Shown: positions 50,701 to 62,630 of the stretch, piece by piece | Layout of the letters: each line of letters opens with the position of its first letter | How positions within the stretch are numbered: the stretch's first letter is position 1 | Source of the DNA: Luteolibacter sp. Y139 | Lineage (GTDB): Bacteria; Verrucomicrobiota; Verrucomicrobiia; Verrucomicrobiales; Akkermansiaceae | Length of the DNA stretch: 64,000 nucleotides | Assembly: GCF_038066715.1 (NCBI RefSeq) | Contig: NZ_JBBUKT010000004.1 | Span: 248,001 to 312,000 of the forward strand | Direction of reading: 5' to 3' | Position numbers and translations under genes: made by a program | Notes under the pieces: generated by a model | The model's input: the letters and a program-made list of their open reading frames with translations, nothing else | Databases searched by the model: none | Told to the model about the DNA's origin: nothing

Positions 50701-51304
50701 AGGCGACGCCGCCAACCTGGCCGATAGCAAGCAGTGGAATGGTCGCCGGGTGCTCACCGAAGGGGAGATCGAGCAACTCGCCAAGGCGATCGTGAAGGAA
50801 GTCCGCAAGCGCGGCCCGTTCCTTTCGCTCTCCGATTTTGTGAACCGCCGTCCGGGAAGCGACAAGGCGCTGGCCCGTGCCGGTGCGATCCAGAGTGCGC
50901 TGGACTCGAACGACGTGGACATCAACTCCGGTTGGAAAGAAGGCAACCGCGGCATGTCGACGACGGTCACGTCACGCTTTGCTTTCCCGGAAGCCGAGCA
51001 AGGTACTGCGGGCTACGGGATGCCGGGAATCGTCAAGCAAGCCGATATCCTGACGCCGATCGCGCCGATCCTGTCTGCCCGCTCCGACAGCTTCATCATT
51101 CGTGCCTATGGCGAGAGCGTGGACAAGGATGGCAAGGTGCTGGCCCGGGCGTGGTGCGAAGCGACCGTGGAGCGCAGCAGGGACTTCGTGAGTTCTGCCG
51201 ATGCCCCCGAGGCTACCATCGCCAGCCTGAAGGCAATCAACAAGAGCTTCGGCCGCCGCTACGAAATGACGGCATTCCGCTGGCTTCACCCGGACGAAGT
51301 TTGA
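47759..51304 (+). CDS. Verru_Chthon cassette protein A-like prepilin-type protein
   Basis: An 1,181-residue protein. The N-terminus is prepilin/pseudopilin-like: a basic leader (MKNPRAGASLLPIPWRKPRG) and then the hydrophobic helix FALVISLSLMVLLTVLAVGLLGLSSLSLR, continuing into a charged amphipathic helix (TSTRETDLAEARANARMSLELAIAQL). This start and the great length match the phylum-specific Verru_Chthon cassette protein A family. The rest is a long extracytoplasmic region, including an ERDMLPYEFVVEPLLGWK stretch and an LSLSDFVNRRPGSDKAL helix near the end. The other cassette members (B, C, D) are not found on either side in this window. A secreted protein gene follows after 12 bases. Confidence 0.72.
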   Translation: MKNPRAGASLLPIPWRKPRGFALVISLSLMVLLTVLAVGLLGLSSLSLRTSTRETDLAEARANARMSLELAIAQLQKHTGPDQRVTMTADQLSSGSGEETAAGSGKSHWTGVYNSWGSTATARPTPQFRSWLVSGEYDDVKEVDTAKGSVGKDDVELVGTGTVGDSTNGSVRVPALRVSSSSGGSARLGWWTGDQGTKAAMATPPVSEDASIAATRSTLHGAPRNAVEFASDGTKKPFAKLDLKDPKVAMMTDWQQSGFLASDPHAPRGLFHDIAPFSTGLLTNQRSGGFRKDLSMRLELPATTASSRLATTNAANVLYKVGSENGINLYELWCYYNLCKELKTSGSFKYTSGGTLTGSTTTPYLTLDSGAAACAADDEFHYKMPVVVSSQMILSLMTVGATNAAGQAENQLQIVADPLITLWNPLDVPVVIPTSSFFTMKYFGIPYDLIVTVGTQTYTCPIIQSFSDSDSNYLSVNAGETQQLVFKPGEVIKLSQETTTLTQGKVTHQLKLKAGFNPAKGLRYPLKAKTGATDASGKDVLMTINVPSGSTVKYRAKANTLTAGTANGSGSVPKGWTDHSRHFSTTHNELYIGYDRKEDGPSLGYGGLYVDFDYGNKRIKPSDAPRQKTDPGTKPTNQRLNATQRPEVFKEITEAMGRPLAAGALTSKAPIMMISYNAKTEASTDPAARTRYLSRFNPRAHHTDFYDLSQKERDMLPYEFVVEPLLGWKNRFLDSSDGVHGFFGGGLNQDTGSPFVTTHSIPREPAVSLAALQHSCANGFEILKPKDGYASLSAREPMLPQISHAIGNSMAPSVLAPGQTESSLTGGRPLADHSYLANLNLWDDWFFSGISPQDRATYTTKKRNQRQVAQEFLESTAKLPTVRYLPETGGAEVNGLLTKLFSGSTPTETAIQLAASLIRVDGMFNVNSTSVEAWKALLGGLKGRGIVVRTQDGKESVSGADENGIPVTGLFSPTSEIADPKGDAANLADSKQWNGRRVLTEGEIEQLAKAIVKEVRKRGPFLSLSDFVNRRPGSDKALARAGAIQSALDSNDVDINSGWKEGNRGMSTTVTSRFAFPEAEQGTAGYGMPGIVKQADILTPIAPILSARSDSFIIRAYGESVDKDGKVLARAWCEATVERSRDFVSSADAPEATIASLKAINKSFGRRYEMTAFRWLHPDEV

Positions 51305-51316
51305 TAACCCGTTTCC

Positions 51317-51997
51317 ATGATGCGTCTCGTAACCCTATTCGCCCTGCTGTTCGCTGCCGTGGCTCCGGCCCAGGAGTCCTCCAAAGGCGGCGATGTCAAA
51401 GTCCGCTTCCTGGCCGAACGCGCGCCCGCCGATCTCGGCCAAGTGGTGATGGCCACGGCGGAAGCGAAGTCCTCGCCCTTCGACCTGCCGGTCAACTTCG
51501 TCTCCGAACCGCAGGCGGCGCCTGCCCGGGCCTTCAGCCTGAAGCAGGCGACGGGCAAGGCCGTCTCGCTCGCCACGGTGACCCTGCCTGCGGAGGGCAA
51601 GGAATTCGTGGTGCTGCTGTTCCCCGCCGCGACCGGCTACAGTGCGGTCGTGATGCCCGCCAGTGATCCATCGTTCGGAGCTGGCGACGTCTACTTCTAC
51701 AATCACGCCGACAAGCCGATCGTGGGCTACGTGGGCACCGCGACCTTCATCCTGCCGCCTGGCAATGGCAAATCGCTGAAGCCGAAGGGCGCGAAGGGCG
51801 AGGATGAGATCAAGTACTACGACGTGGGCTTCGGCGTCCGTGAGAAGGAAGGCGACCGCGCGCTGAGCACGACCCGCTGGCCGCTGGAGCCAAAGAACCG
51901 CTCGTATGTTTTCTTCTTCATCAATCCGACGACCAAGCGGCTCGATTTCCGGGCGGTGGAGGAATTCGTGGATCCGGAGAAGAAGCCGGGGGCTTGA
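51317..51997 (+). CDS. Secreted protein linked to the Verru_Chthon-A-like gene
   Basis: A 226-residue exported protein with signal peptide MMRLVTLFALLFAAVAPAQ. The mature protein is beta-rich (KVRFLAERAPADLGQVVMATAE, VYFYNHADKPIVGYVGTATFIL) and ends in a charged tail (FVDPEKKPGA). No family is recognised. It starts 12 bases after the stop of the pilin-like gene and is followed by an intrinsic terminator, so these two genes form a short operon. A role in assembly or function of the same surface structure is plausible from context only. Confidence 0.7.
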   Translation: MMRLVTLFALLFAAVAPAQESSKGGDVKVRFLAERAPADLGQVVMATAEAKSSPFDLPVNFVSEPQAAPARAFSLKQATGKAVSLATVTLPAEGKEFVVLLFPAATGYSAVVMPASDPSFGAGDVYFYNHADKPIVGYVGTATFILPPGNGKSLKPKGAKGEDEIKYYDVGFGVREKEGDRALSTTRWPLEPKNRSYVFFFINPTTKRLDFRAVEEFVDPEKKPGA

Positions 51998-52042
51998 TTC
52001 GCCCACTGCGGCCTTCTGCTGCAAACCATCATTTCATTTCAG

Positions 52043-52074
52043 AGCCGGACGGGAAACCGTCTGGCTTTTCTTTT
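52043..52074 (+). terminator. Rho-independent terminator of the 47759-51997 operon
   Basis: AGCCGGACGG-GAAA-CCGTCTGGCT (52043-52066) has a 10-bp stem with a G-U pair and a GAAA tetraloop, followed by TTTCTTTT. Confidence 0.88.
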
Positions 52075-52214
52075 GTGGAAGGGTGCGTTCGTGGCTTTGT
52101 AGCGGATGCGACTTCGTCGTTTTGGTTTTGGCTGGGGTAGGATTGCAGGAGCGGCTCAAGCGGTGATGGCGTTCCTCGGAGGAATCGGGCGGGATGAATC
52201 CCGCGGTCCCGGTA

Positions 52215-52248
52215 AAAGAAAAGCCGGACGGTTTCCCGTCCGGCTTTT
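52215..52248 (-). terminator. Rho-independent terminator of groL
   Basis: AAAAGCCGGACGG (52219-52231) and CCGTCCGGCTTTT (52236-52248) form a perfect 13-bp stem. Read on the minus strand it has a GAAA loop and is followed by CTTTTACC. The core is nearly identical to the terminator at 52043 on the other strand. Confidence 0.88.
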
Positions 52249-52289
52249 GAATTTGGCGAATGGCTTGCGGCTTTGGGGCCGCGGCCATC

Positions 52290-54249
<1,960 letters not shown>

Positions 54250-54344
54250 GTGTTCTTTGGTTTGGTTTCGGTTGGTTGGAATGCCGGACCGTGTGGGTGG
54301 CCCGGAAAGGGGTAGAAAAAATCGAAAAGGGCTTGTTGCGGAGA

Positions 54345-54384
54345 CGCGTGATTGACGCCCGGAAGACCGGGCGTCAATCACGCG
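54345..54384 (-). terminator. Perfect 18-bp hairpin after dnaK
   Basis: GCGTGATTGACGCCCGG (54346-54362) and its exact complement (54367-54383) are joined by AAGA, and the outer C-G pair extends the stem to 18 bp. It starts 9 bases beyond the dnaK stop codon on the minus strand. Runs of T follow only after about 15 to 25 bases, so it may be a terminator or an RNA-stability/processing element between dnaK and groS. Confidence 0.65.
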
Positions 54385-54392
54385 GGAATTGG

Positions 54393-56648
<2,256 letters not shown>

Positions 56649-56738
56649 GGGCAGGTGTCAGAGTGGTCGAATGAGCACGCTTGGAAAGCGTGTGTGCTAG
56701 CAATAGTACCGAGGGTTCGAATCCCTCCCTGTCCGCCA
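56649..56738 (+). tRNA. tRNA-Ser (anticodon GGA)
   Basis: A 90-base type II tRNA. The acceptor stem GGGCAGG pairs with CCTGTCC (one G-U), and the 3' end GCCA is encoded. The D-arm is TCAGAGTGGTCGAATGA. The anticodon loop TTGGAAA has GGA at 56683-56685. A long variable arm follows (TGTGCTAGCAATAGTACC), and the T-arm is GAGGGTTCGAATCCCTC. It reads UCC and UCU serine codons. Confidence 0.95.
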
Positions 56739-56811
56739 TCTTCTCACTTCCAGTGAGTTGAAGATGGTTATAACAAGTGGTTTTGAGGGGGCTCCGGGGA
56801 TTTTGAACCCC

Positions 56812-56855
56812 GTTTGAACCCCGTTTGAACCCCGTTTGAACCCTTTCGGGCCTTT
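56812..56855. repeat. 11-bp tandem repeat downstream of tRNA-Ser
   Basis: TTTGAACCCCG occurs three times exactly in tandem (56812-56822, 56823-56833, 56834-56844) and a fourth, partial copy TTTGAACCC follows. The array begins 73 bases after the tRNA. No coding frame is supported there. Confidence 0.85.
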
Positions 56856-56950
56856 GGAGGCGCCGTCCCGGTCGATTTCCGGCCGTGGAATCGTGAAAAC
56901 CCTTCAATTCAGGGCTTCGGAGGCTGCTGCGGCCTTCGTTTTCTCACGCT

Positions 56951-59900
56951 CTACGGAATATCCACCTTCAAACGCATCATCCGCGAAGGGTTGCCGCTGG
57001 AGGGCACGAGATCGCCCACCTGGAGGGTGGAAGTGTTGCCTCCATCGTTTTCCAAGATGTGGGATTCGGATAATCCTTCATCCGCCACCCACGTCCATCC
57101 TCCGGCGTGCACATTCGTCGCCACGTCGGTCCAAGTGATCAGGTCCGGGCTGGCTTGCACGGTATAAGTCACATCACCGGGCGCAGGATTGGGGAGGGTG
57201 AAACGGATCGCCAGGCGGTCATTGAGCAAGGGATCGCTCGAACCACTGACGGCCGCCGTCAGAGCAGGGGGATTCGCGGCCACGAGTGGATCGAGGCCAA
57301 GCGCGTACTTCATGAGGTTCGAGATTCCGTCGTTAGCGTAGGAGGCGGTGTCCGCCGTGTTTCCGCTATTCTCAAGGGTTCCGAAATGGGAGAGACGCCA
57401 ATCGGGGTATCCAGTCAGTTGGGTCACGGTGACCGTGTAGGTCTGCACCGTGGTTTCGTCCTGCGCGATCACGTCGATGTGAAAGGTGGTGCTGCCGGGA
57501 CTGAGGTCGAGTTCTTCGCTCGTGCTCCCGGAGGTCACCAGATCCCACCCGTCGATCACCACGTAGGCATGGCTGTCTGTCGTCGTGGGAGTAAAGGTGA
57601 TGGAACTCGTCGAACTGGTCACATACGCGGTGTATTCCAGTGTGCCGCTGGCGAAGACGGGACTCAGGGTGCCGCTGCTCAACATGAGATTGGAGAGCGT
57701 CGCCACATTGTTGGGAGTGGTGAACGTCGAAACCGGGCTGGTGTAAGTGGTGCCCACACTGTTGGTCGCGTAGGCGGCAAAGGAATACTGAACACTGGGC
57801 GCCAATCCTGTGGCATCCACCGTGAACACGCCGGAGGAGCCGGTTCCGGTTACATTGGCCACGCCTGCGCCGCCGATCTGAGGGTTGGCATTGGTTGAAG
57901 TCACCGAGTAAACCACGCCGCTGGCCGTGACCACAGCCCCGCCGTTGGTGACGATCTTGCCGCCGAGAGTGGCGCTCGTCGCATAAATGTCAGAGCTGGT
58001 GGGCGTCGTCACCACCGGAGCGACGGGAATGACGGTGGCGACTTGAACCGCGGCACCGCTGGTATAGCCGTCCGTACCGACCACGGCGTTCAATGGGCCA
58101 ACCGTCAGTCCGGTGAGTCCGGTAACGGTGAGCGAGGTGGAGGTGGCCGACGTGATCACGCCCGAACCTGAAGGGGTGAAGACCACTGTATTGTGGCTGG
58201 CCTGCCAGTCGAAGCCCGTGCCATGGATGACGATGCTGTTAGCGGTGGCCGCCAGGTTTGCGGTGCTGGCGGCGACGGTGGGTGGCGCAAGGTCCACGGC
58301 CCCGATGTAAGGCGATAAGGCATTGGCTCCGACCGTGCCAAACGTTCCCCCGGCGTAGAGCATCGAGCCGGTCAATGCCATTGCATAGACGCGGCCGTTC
58401 GTGCCCGAACCCAGAGCCGACCAAGCACTGCCGTTCCATTGTGCAATGTGGTTGGCAGGAGCCCCGTCCGCCGTGGTGAAATATCCCCCGGCGTAAAGCG
58501 TCGTGCCGCTCATTTTCAGCACCGAGATCTGGTCGTTCATCCCCTGGCCGAGGGGCAACCAGCTACTGCCATTCCATCGGGCGATGTAGTTGGCCGGCGC
58601 ATTATCCGCGAAGGTGAAATTTCCCCCGGCATACAGCGTCGTGCCGCTCACCGCCAGCGAAGTAACCAGGCGGTTCATCCCCGAGCCGAGAGGGGTCCAA
58701 GTACTGCCGTCCCATTTCGCCACGGAGCCAGCAGCCACCGAGAACTGTGTGCCAAACCATCCCCCCGCGTACAGCGTCGTGCCGCTGAATGCCAGCGAAG
58801 TGACTTGGATGCTGAAGTCGAACGGGCCCGTGCCGAGTCCCGCGCCCAAGGCCGACCAGGCACTGCCGTCCCATTTCGCGATGCGATTGACGGCAATCCC
58901 ACCTGCCGTGGTAAAAGGCCCCCCGGCGTAGAGCGTGCTGCCGCTCATGGCCAGCACATTGACTTGCTGGTCCATCCCCGAGCCCAGGGCTGACCAGGCA
59001 CTGCCGTCCCATTTCGCGATGCGGTTGGCTGGCGTCCCTCCCGCCTCGGTGAAAATTCCCCCGGCATACAGCGTCGAGCCATCAATCGCCAGCGCAAGCA
59101 CCTGCCCATAGATCCCCGTTCCGAGCGCCGACCACGCGGTCCCGTCCCATTGCGCGATGGCGCTTGCAGACACCGAACCCGCCGCGCTGAAAGCTCCCCC
59201 GGCGTACAGCTTCGTGTCGCTCACCGCCAGCGCAGTGACCTGGCCGTTCATTCCCGCCCCGAACCCCGACCACGTGCTGGTGCTGTCTTCCCACTTCGCG
59301 ATGCCGCGAGACTCAATCCCTCCTGCCTTGCTAAACTCTCCCCCGGCGAAAACCGTCGTGCCACTCACTGCCAGCGCGTTGACATTCGGGCTGTTGCCTG
59401 TCGTAGCCGAGCCGAGGGCCGACCAGGTGCTGGTGCTGGCGTCCCACTTCGCGGCGCGAGTGACCGCCGTCGGGCCCGCTCCCGCCGCGTAGAGCGTCGT
59501 GCCGCTCAGCGCCAGCGCCTTCACTCCGTAGCCCATGGCCATCTGCGAGCCCATCGCCGACCAAGTGCTGGTGGCGATGTCCCATTGCGCGATGTTGCCG
59601 GCGAACACTCCGCCCGCTGTGCCGAAAATACCACCGGCATAGACTGTCGTGTCGTTCACTGCCAGCGCTGCGACGCCGAGGTTCTGATTATTGATCCCAG
59701 AGCCGAGGGCGGACCAGGTGCTGGTGCTGATGTCCCATAGCGCGATGCTGCTTGCTGGCATCTCAGCACCCGCGAGCACTTTGGAGAAATACCCCCCGAC
59801 GTAGAGCTTCGTGCCTCGCAACGCCAGCGCACGGATCGGGAGGTTCACCCCCCTGCTGCCCGAGGGTCCCGGCGTGCCGAGGCCCGACCAAACGCCGGTG

Positions 59901-61066
59901 GCCAGGTCCATTTGCGCGATGTAGCCGGTGATCCCCGGCAAGCCGCCCGTCTGCGAGACATTGCCTGCGGCGTAGAGCGTCGTGCCATTCACCGCCAGCG
60001 CATTGATGTAGCCATTCACCGACCCCGCGCCGAGGGAAGACCACGCGCTGCCGTCCCATTTCGCCATTCCGTTCACCGGCAACCCGCCCGCCAGGCTGAA
60101 ATTTCCCCCGGCGTAGAGCGTCGTGCCGCTCACTGCCAGGGAAGTGACTTCGGCGTTGAACGTTGGGTGGCTTACCCCCGAGCCGAGGGCCGACCACGAA
60201 CTGCCGTTCCATTTCGCGATGTTGTTGGCAAACGTCGTGACGACTAAACCGAATCTACCGCCGATGTAGAGATTGCCACTGTCGTCCAGGACAGCGGCAT
60301 TCACGAAACCGCTGACGCCCGGGATGCTGGCGTTGTCGATGCTCACCCAGTTGGCATCGCTGATCGTGGGATCAATGCGCACGGGGTAGGCGGCGTCCGC
60401 ATCCTCCACGCAAATCGCCAGGCAGTCCAAGGCCAGCACTTGCATCGTTGCGGTGAGTTCCTTGCCATTCGCATCCACCACGCGCAACCGGCTGTAGGCC
60501 AGGGCGCGATTCGATCCCTCCAGCGTGAGCTTCGCCCCATATGGAGTGGCCTCCGCTTGCGCCCCGGTTAGAGCCAGATCTACCCGCAACGAGCCCTCAC
60601 CCGCGGGGCGCTGGGCGACGACGAAATCCTGGCGCACGCCGTCCACGCTCACGGAATATTCCTCCGCCAGGCCAGCGCGCTCCCACCGCACCACCGAGTC
60701 CAGAACGCGCACCGGGCCAGTCAACGGCAACGCGGTTCCAGGTACTTCACCGCGTCCCAGCACGGTGGCTGCGACCCGGAATCGTTCCCCGTGTGAGCCA
60801 TCCGCGCTTGAAGTGAGCCAGAGCCCCTCGTGAGTGGCCGTGCCCTCCATCTTCTGAAATCCGCAGGTCAGAAGCGCCCCCTCGCCCTCCGCTGTCACGC
60901 TCAACGCCTTCCCTTGGTATTGCGCTCCGGCCTTGGCTCCAATTTCACTCCACGGAATGATGCCGGGAGCGGGAGAGGCAGGTGTCGCAGGCGTTTCCGC
61001 GTGAAGAGCAGCGGGAAGCAGTATTGCGGCAAATGCGAGTGCCGCGAGGGAGGACAGAATTCTCAT
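56951..61066 (-). CDS. Secreted beta-propeller-like repeat protein (1,371 residues)
   Basis: It starts with signal peptide MRILSSLAALAFAAILLPAALHA. Residues about 25-250 are an N-terminal domain ending in YPVRIDPTISDANWVSIDN. About 14 repeats of roughly 50 residues follow, each with xALAVSGTTLYAGGxF and IAKWDGSAWSALGSG, as in beta-propeller blades. Then come an IPT/TIG-like domain (GFDWQASHNTVVFTPSGSG), an FN3-like stretch (GVVYSVTSTNANPQIGG), a cadherin-like beta-sandwich (LSNLMLSSGTLSPVFASG) and a C-terminal WRLSHFG...GISNLMKYALGLDP module typical of Verrucomicrobiota secreted proteins. It is probably cell-surface or released. The gene is monocistronic and convergent with tRNA-Ser. Confidence 0.88.
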   Translation of the reverse strand: MRILSSLAALAFAAILLPAALHAETPATPASPAPGIIPWSEIGAKAGAQYQGKALSVTAEGEGALLTCGFQKMEGTATHEGLWLTSSADGSHGERFRVAATVLGRGEVPGTALPLTGPVRVLDSVVRWERAGLAEEYSVSVDGVRQDFVVAQRPAGEGSLRVDLALTGAQAEATPYGAKLTLEGSNRALAYSRLRVVDANGKELTATMQVLALDCLAICVEDADAAYPVRIDPTISDANWVSIDNASIPGVSGFVNAAVLDDSGNLYIGGRFGLVVTTFANNIAKWNGSSWSALGSGVSHPTFNAEVTSLAVSGTTLYAGGNFSLAGGLPVNGMAKWDGSAWSSLGAGSVNGYINALAVNGTTLYAAGNVSQTGGLPGITGYIAQMDLATGVWSGLGTPGPSGSRGVNLPIRALALRGTKLYVGGYFSKVLAGAEMPASSIALWDISTSTWSALGSGINNQNLGVAALAVNDTTVYAGGIFGTAGGVFAGNIAQWDIATSTWSAMGSQMAMGYGVKALALSGTTLYAAGAGPTAVTRAAKWDASTSTWSALGSATTGNSPNVNALAVSGTTVFAGGEFSKAGGIESRGIAKWEDSTSTWSGFGAGMNGQVTALAVSDTKLYAGGAFSAAGSVSASAIAQWDGTAWSALGTGIYGQVLALAIDGSTLYAGGIFTEAGGTPANRIAKWDGSAWSALGSGMDQQVNVLAMSGSTLYAGGPFTTAGGIAVNRIAKWDGSAWSALGAGLGTGPFDFSIQVTSLAFSGTTLYAGGWFGTQFSVAAGSVAKWDGSTWTPLGSGMNRLVTSLAVSGTTLYAGGNFTFADNAPANYIARWNGSSWLPLGQGMNDQISVLKMSGTTLYAGGYFTTADGAPANHIAQWNGSAWSALGSGTNGRVYAMALTGSMLYAGGTFGTVGANALSPYIGAVDLAPPTVAASTANLAATANSIVIHGTGFDWQASHNTVVFTPSGSGVITSATSTSLTVTGLTGLTVGPLNAVVGTDGYTSGAAVQVATVIPVAPVVTTPTSSDIYATSATLGGKIVTNGGAVVTASGVVYSVTSTNANPQIGGAGVANVTGTGSSGVFTVDATGLAPSVQYSFAAYATNSVGTTYTSPVSTFTTPNNVATLSNLMLSSGTLSPVFASGTLEYTAYVTSSTSSITFTPTTTDSHAYVVIDGWDLVTSGSTSEELDLSPGSTTFHIDVIAQDETTVQTYTVTVTQLTGYPDWRLSHFGTLENSGNTADTASYANDGISNLMKYALGLDPLVAANPPALTAAVSGSSDPLLNDRLAIRFTLPNPAPGDVTYTVQASPDLITWTDVATNVHAGGWTWVADEGLSESHILENDGGNTSTLQVGDLVPSSGNPSRMMRLKVDIP

Positions 61067-61326
61067 GGAGTAGATTCGTTATCGATGACGATGCGAATCA
61101 GACCCTGCCCGGCATGCACCGCTGCGGCGTCACGCAGAATGGAAACCCACAGCGAGCCCCTCTCCTAACCAGAAAGCCGGAAGGTGTCCACTTGATTTGA
61201 GAGCAGTCTCTTCTTCCACACGGATGATCCATGGTCTTCAGTAGCTGGAATACTTGGACGGCAGCCGGGGCACCAAATACGCCATAGTTGAAATCCCAAT
61301 ATGGCTCCTCTGGGCCGAGAACTTCC

Positions 61327-61875
61327 ATGACTTCCCCCGAGCCGAACGACGAGGTGCGCCTGATCGATTGCAGCGAGGCTGAGCATGCCACTGCGATTCT
61401 GGAGATCCTGAATGAGGCGATTCTCCATTCGACGGCGCTGTATGATTATGTGCCGCGGGCACCGGAAGCGATGGTGAGCTGGTTCGCCACCAAGCGGGCC
61501 CATGGTTTCCCCGTGGTGGGAGCGGTGGATGCTGCTGGCAGGTTGTTGGGCTTCGCGAGTTGGGGGACGTTCCGAGCGTTTCCGGCTTATAAGTACACGG
61601 TGGAGCACAGTGTGTATGTGCATGCCGATGCACGCGGGAGAGGACTTGGTAAAGCCCTGCTCCTCGAATTGATCCGGCGTGCGCGCGAGGCGCAGTTGCA
61701 CGTGCTGGTGGGATGTATCGATGCGGCGAATACCGCGAGCATTCAGCTGCACCAGCGGTTGGGATTCACGCACTCGGGCACGTTTCCCCAGGTTGGTTTC
61801 AAGTTCGGGCAGTGGCTGGACGTGGCGTTTTACCAGCTCAACTTGGAAACGCCGGTGCAGCCGCAGGACGGCTAA
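61327..61875 (+). CDS. GNAT family N-acetyltransferase
   Basis: A 182-residue acetyl-CoA-dependent acyltransferase. The acetyl-CoA pyrophosphate loop is ARGRGLGKALL (Q/RxxGxG/A), preceded by the strand VEHSVYVHADARG. The downstream ANTASIQLHQRLGFTHSGTF motif matches phosphinothricin/MddA-like acetyltransferases, which acetylate amino-acid analogues or methionine sulfoximine. The true acceptor is unknown. I start at ATG 61327 (MTSPEPNDEVRLI) rather than the longer frame. It ends 5 bases from the putative anti-sigma gene, which is convergent. Confidence 0.88.
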   Translation: MTSPEPNDEVRLIDCSEAEHATAILEILNEAILHSTALYDYVPRAPEAMVSWFATKRAHGFPVVGAVDAAGRLLGFASWGTFRAFPAYKYTVEHSVYVHADARGRGLGKALLLELIRRAREAQLHVLVGCIDAANTASIQLHQRLGFTHSGTFPQVGFKFGQWLDVAFYQLNLETPVQPQDG

Positions 61876-61880
61876 GCTGC

Positions 61881-62624
61881 CTACTTCTTCTGCTCGATGA
61901 TCGCCGCGACGAATGCGGCGTGGAGGCCGGTGTCCACGGAAGCGGTGAAGCGGGATTTGTCGTTCAGGAGATCGGCCTTCGAGAGGAAGGGCATGAGCTT
62001 GTCCTTTGGCGTGGCGGTGGCGAGGGTGTAGATAGTCTCGCCCTTGGTCCATGAGGCGAAGCTCCAGCCGTCCAGCTCACTGACGACAGGGGTGGCGGAT
62101 TTCGGCTGGTCGCGGAAATCCTCGGTGCGGGCGACGAGCAGGTGGATGAGATCGGTGCCATCGCGGTCGGCCTTGTTCTCGCGCCAGTAGCAGGAGAGGT
62201 AGGCATTGCGGCCCTGGACATCCAGCACCTGGCAGGCGGCGCTTTCGAGCGGTTGGAGGCTGGCGGGGATCTGCATGTCCGCGGGTGCGCCTTGCGAGAC
62301 GAGCCAGGTCTTCAGGGCCGACTTGTCTTGAACGGGAGGCAGGAGGGCGGACTTGGTTTTGAAGAAGTCGATGACCCGGGGCGCGATGGCGGCGTAGGAG
62401 ACATCGCCGATATCGCGATTCATCCACCAGGTGCCGGTGACCGCGAGGACGACGGCGGCGGCGATGGCGAGGAGGCGGCCCCAAGGCTTGCGAGCGGGCA
62501 GGGGGACGATCTTTTCCGCATCGCGTGCTGCCTCACGGCCACGGGCGAGGATCGCTTCGACCTTGTCGGCCGGGAGCGATTGCTCGTCGTAGTGGTCGCG
62601 GACTTGTTTGCGGAAATCGGACAT
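61881..62624 (-). CDS. Putative anti-sigma factor (membrane)
   Basis: A 247-residue protein with a soluble N-terminus (SDFRKQVRDHYDEQSLPADKVEAIL), one transmembrane helix (PWGRLLAIAAAVVLAVTGTWWM) and an extracytoplasmic domain containing a Cys pair region (ESAACQVLDVQGRNAYLSCYWRENKA). Position 7 bases downstream of an ECF sigma gene on the same strand, single TM and sensor-like periplasmic domain all suggest a membrane anti-sigma factor. I see no canonical zinc-binding ZAS motif (HxxxCxxC). The two cysteines in the periplasmic part might sense redox state or metal. Confidence 0.6.
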   Translation of the reverse strand: MSDFRKQVRDHYDEQSLPADKVEAILARGREAARDAEKIVPLPARKPWGRLLAIAAAVVLAVTGTWWMNRDIGDVSYAAIAPRVIDFFKTKSALLPPVQDKSALKTWLVSQGAPADMQIPASLQPLESAACQVLDVQGRNAYLSCYWRENKADRDGTDLIHLLVARTEDFRDQPKSATPVVSELDGWSFASWTKGETIYTLATATPKDKLMPFLSKADLLNDKSRFTASVDTGLHAAFVAAIIEQKK

Positions 62625-62630
62625 CTTTTT

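Noticed and set aside
54250-54381. Longer start for groS
   Set aside because: It would translate the 18-bp hairpin and gives no GroES homology; ATG 54249 gives the standard 96 residues.
56812-56855. CRISPR-like repeat
   Set aside because: Units of 11 bp are directly adjacent without spacers, and there are no cas genes in the window.
61165-62052. 295-codon minus-strand frame across the GNAT gene
   Set aside because: Opposite a clear acetyltransferase and with Arg/His-biased shadow composition. The first bases may be intergenic only.
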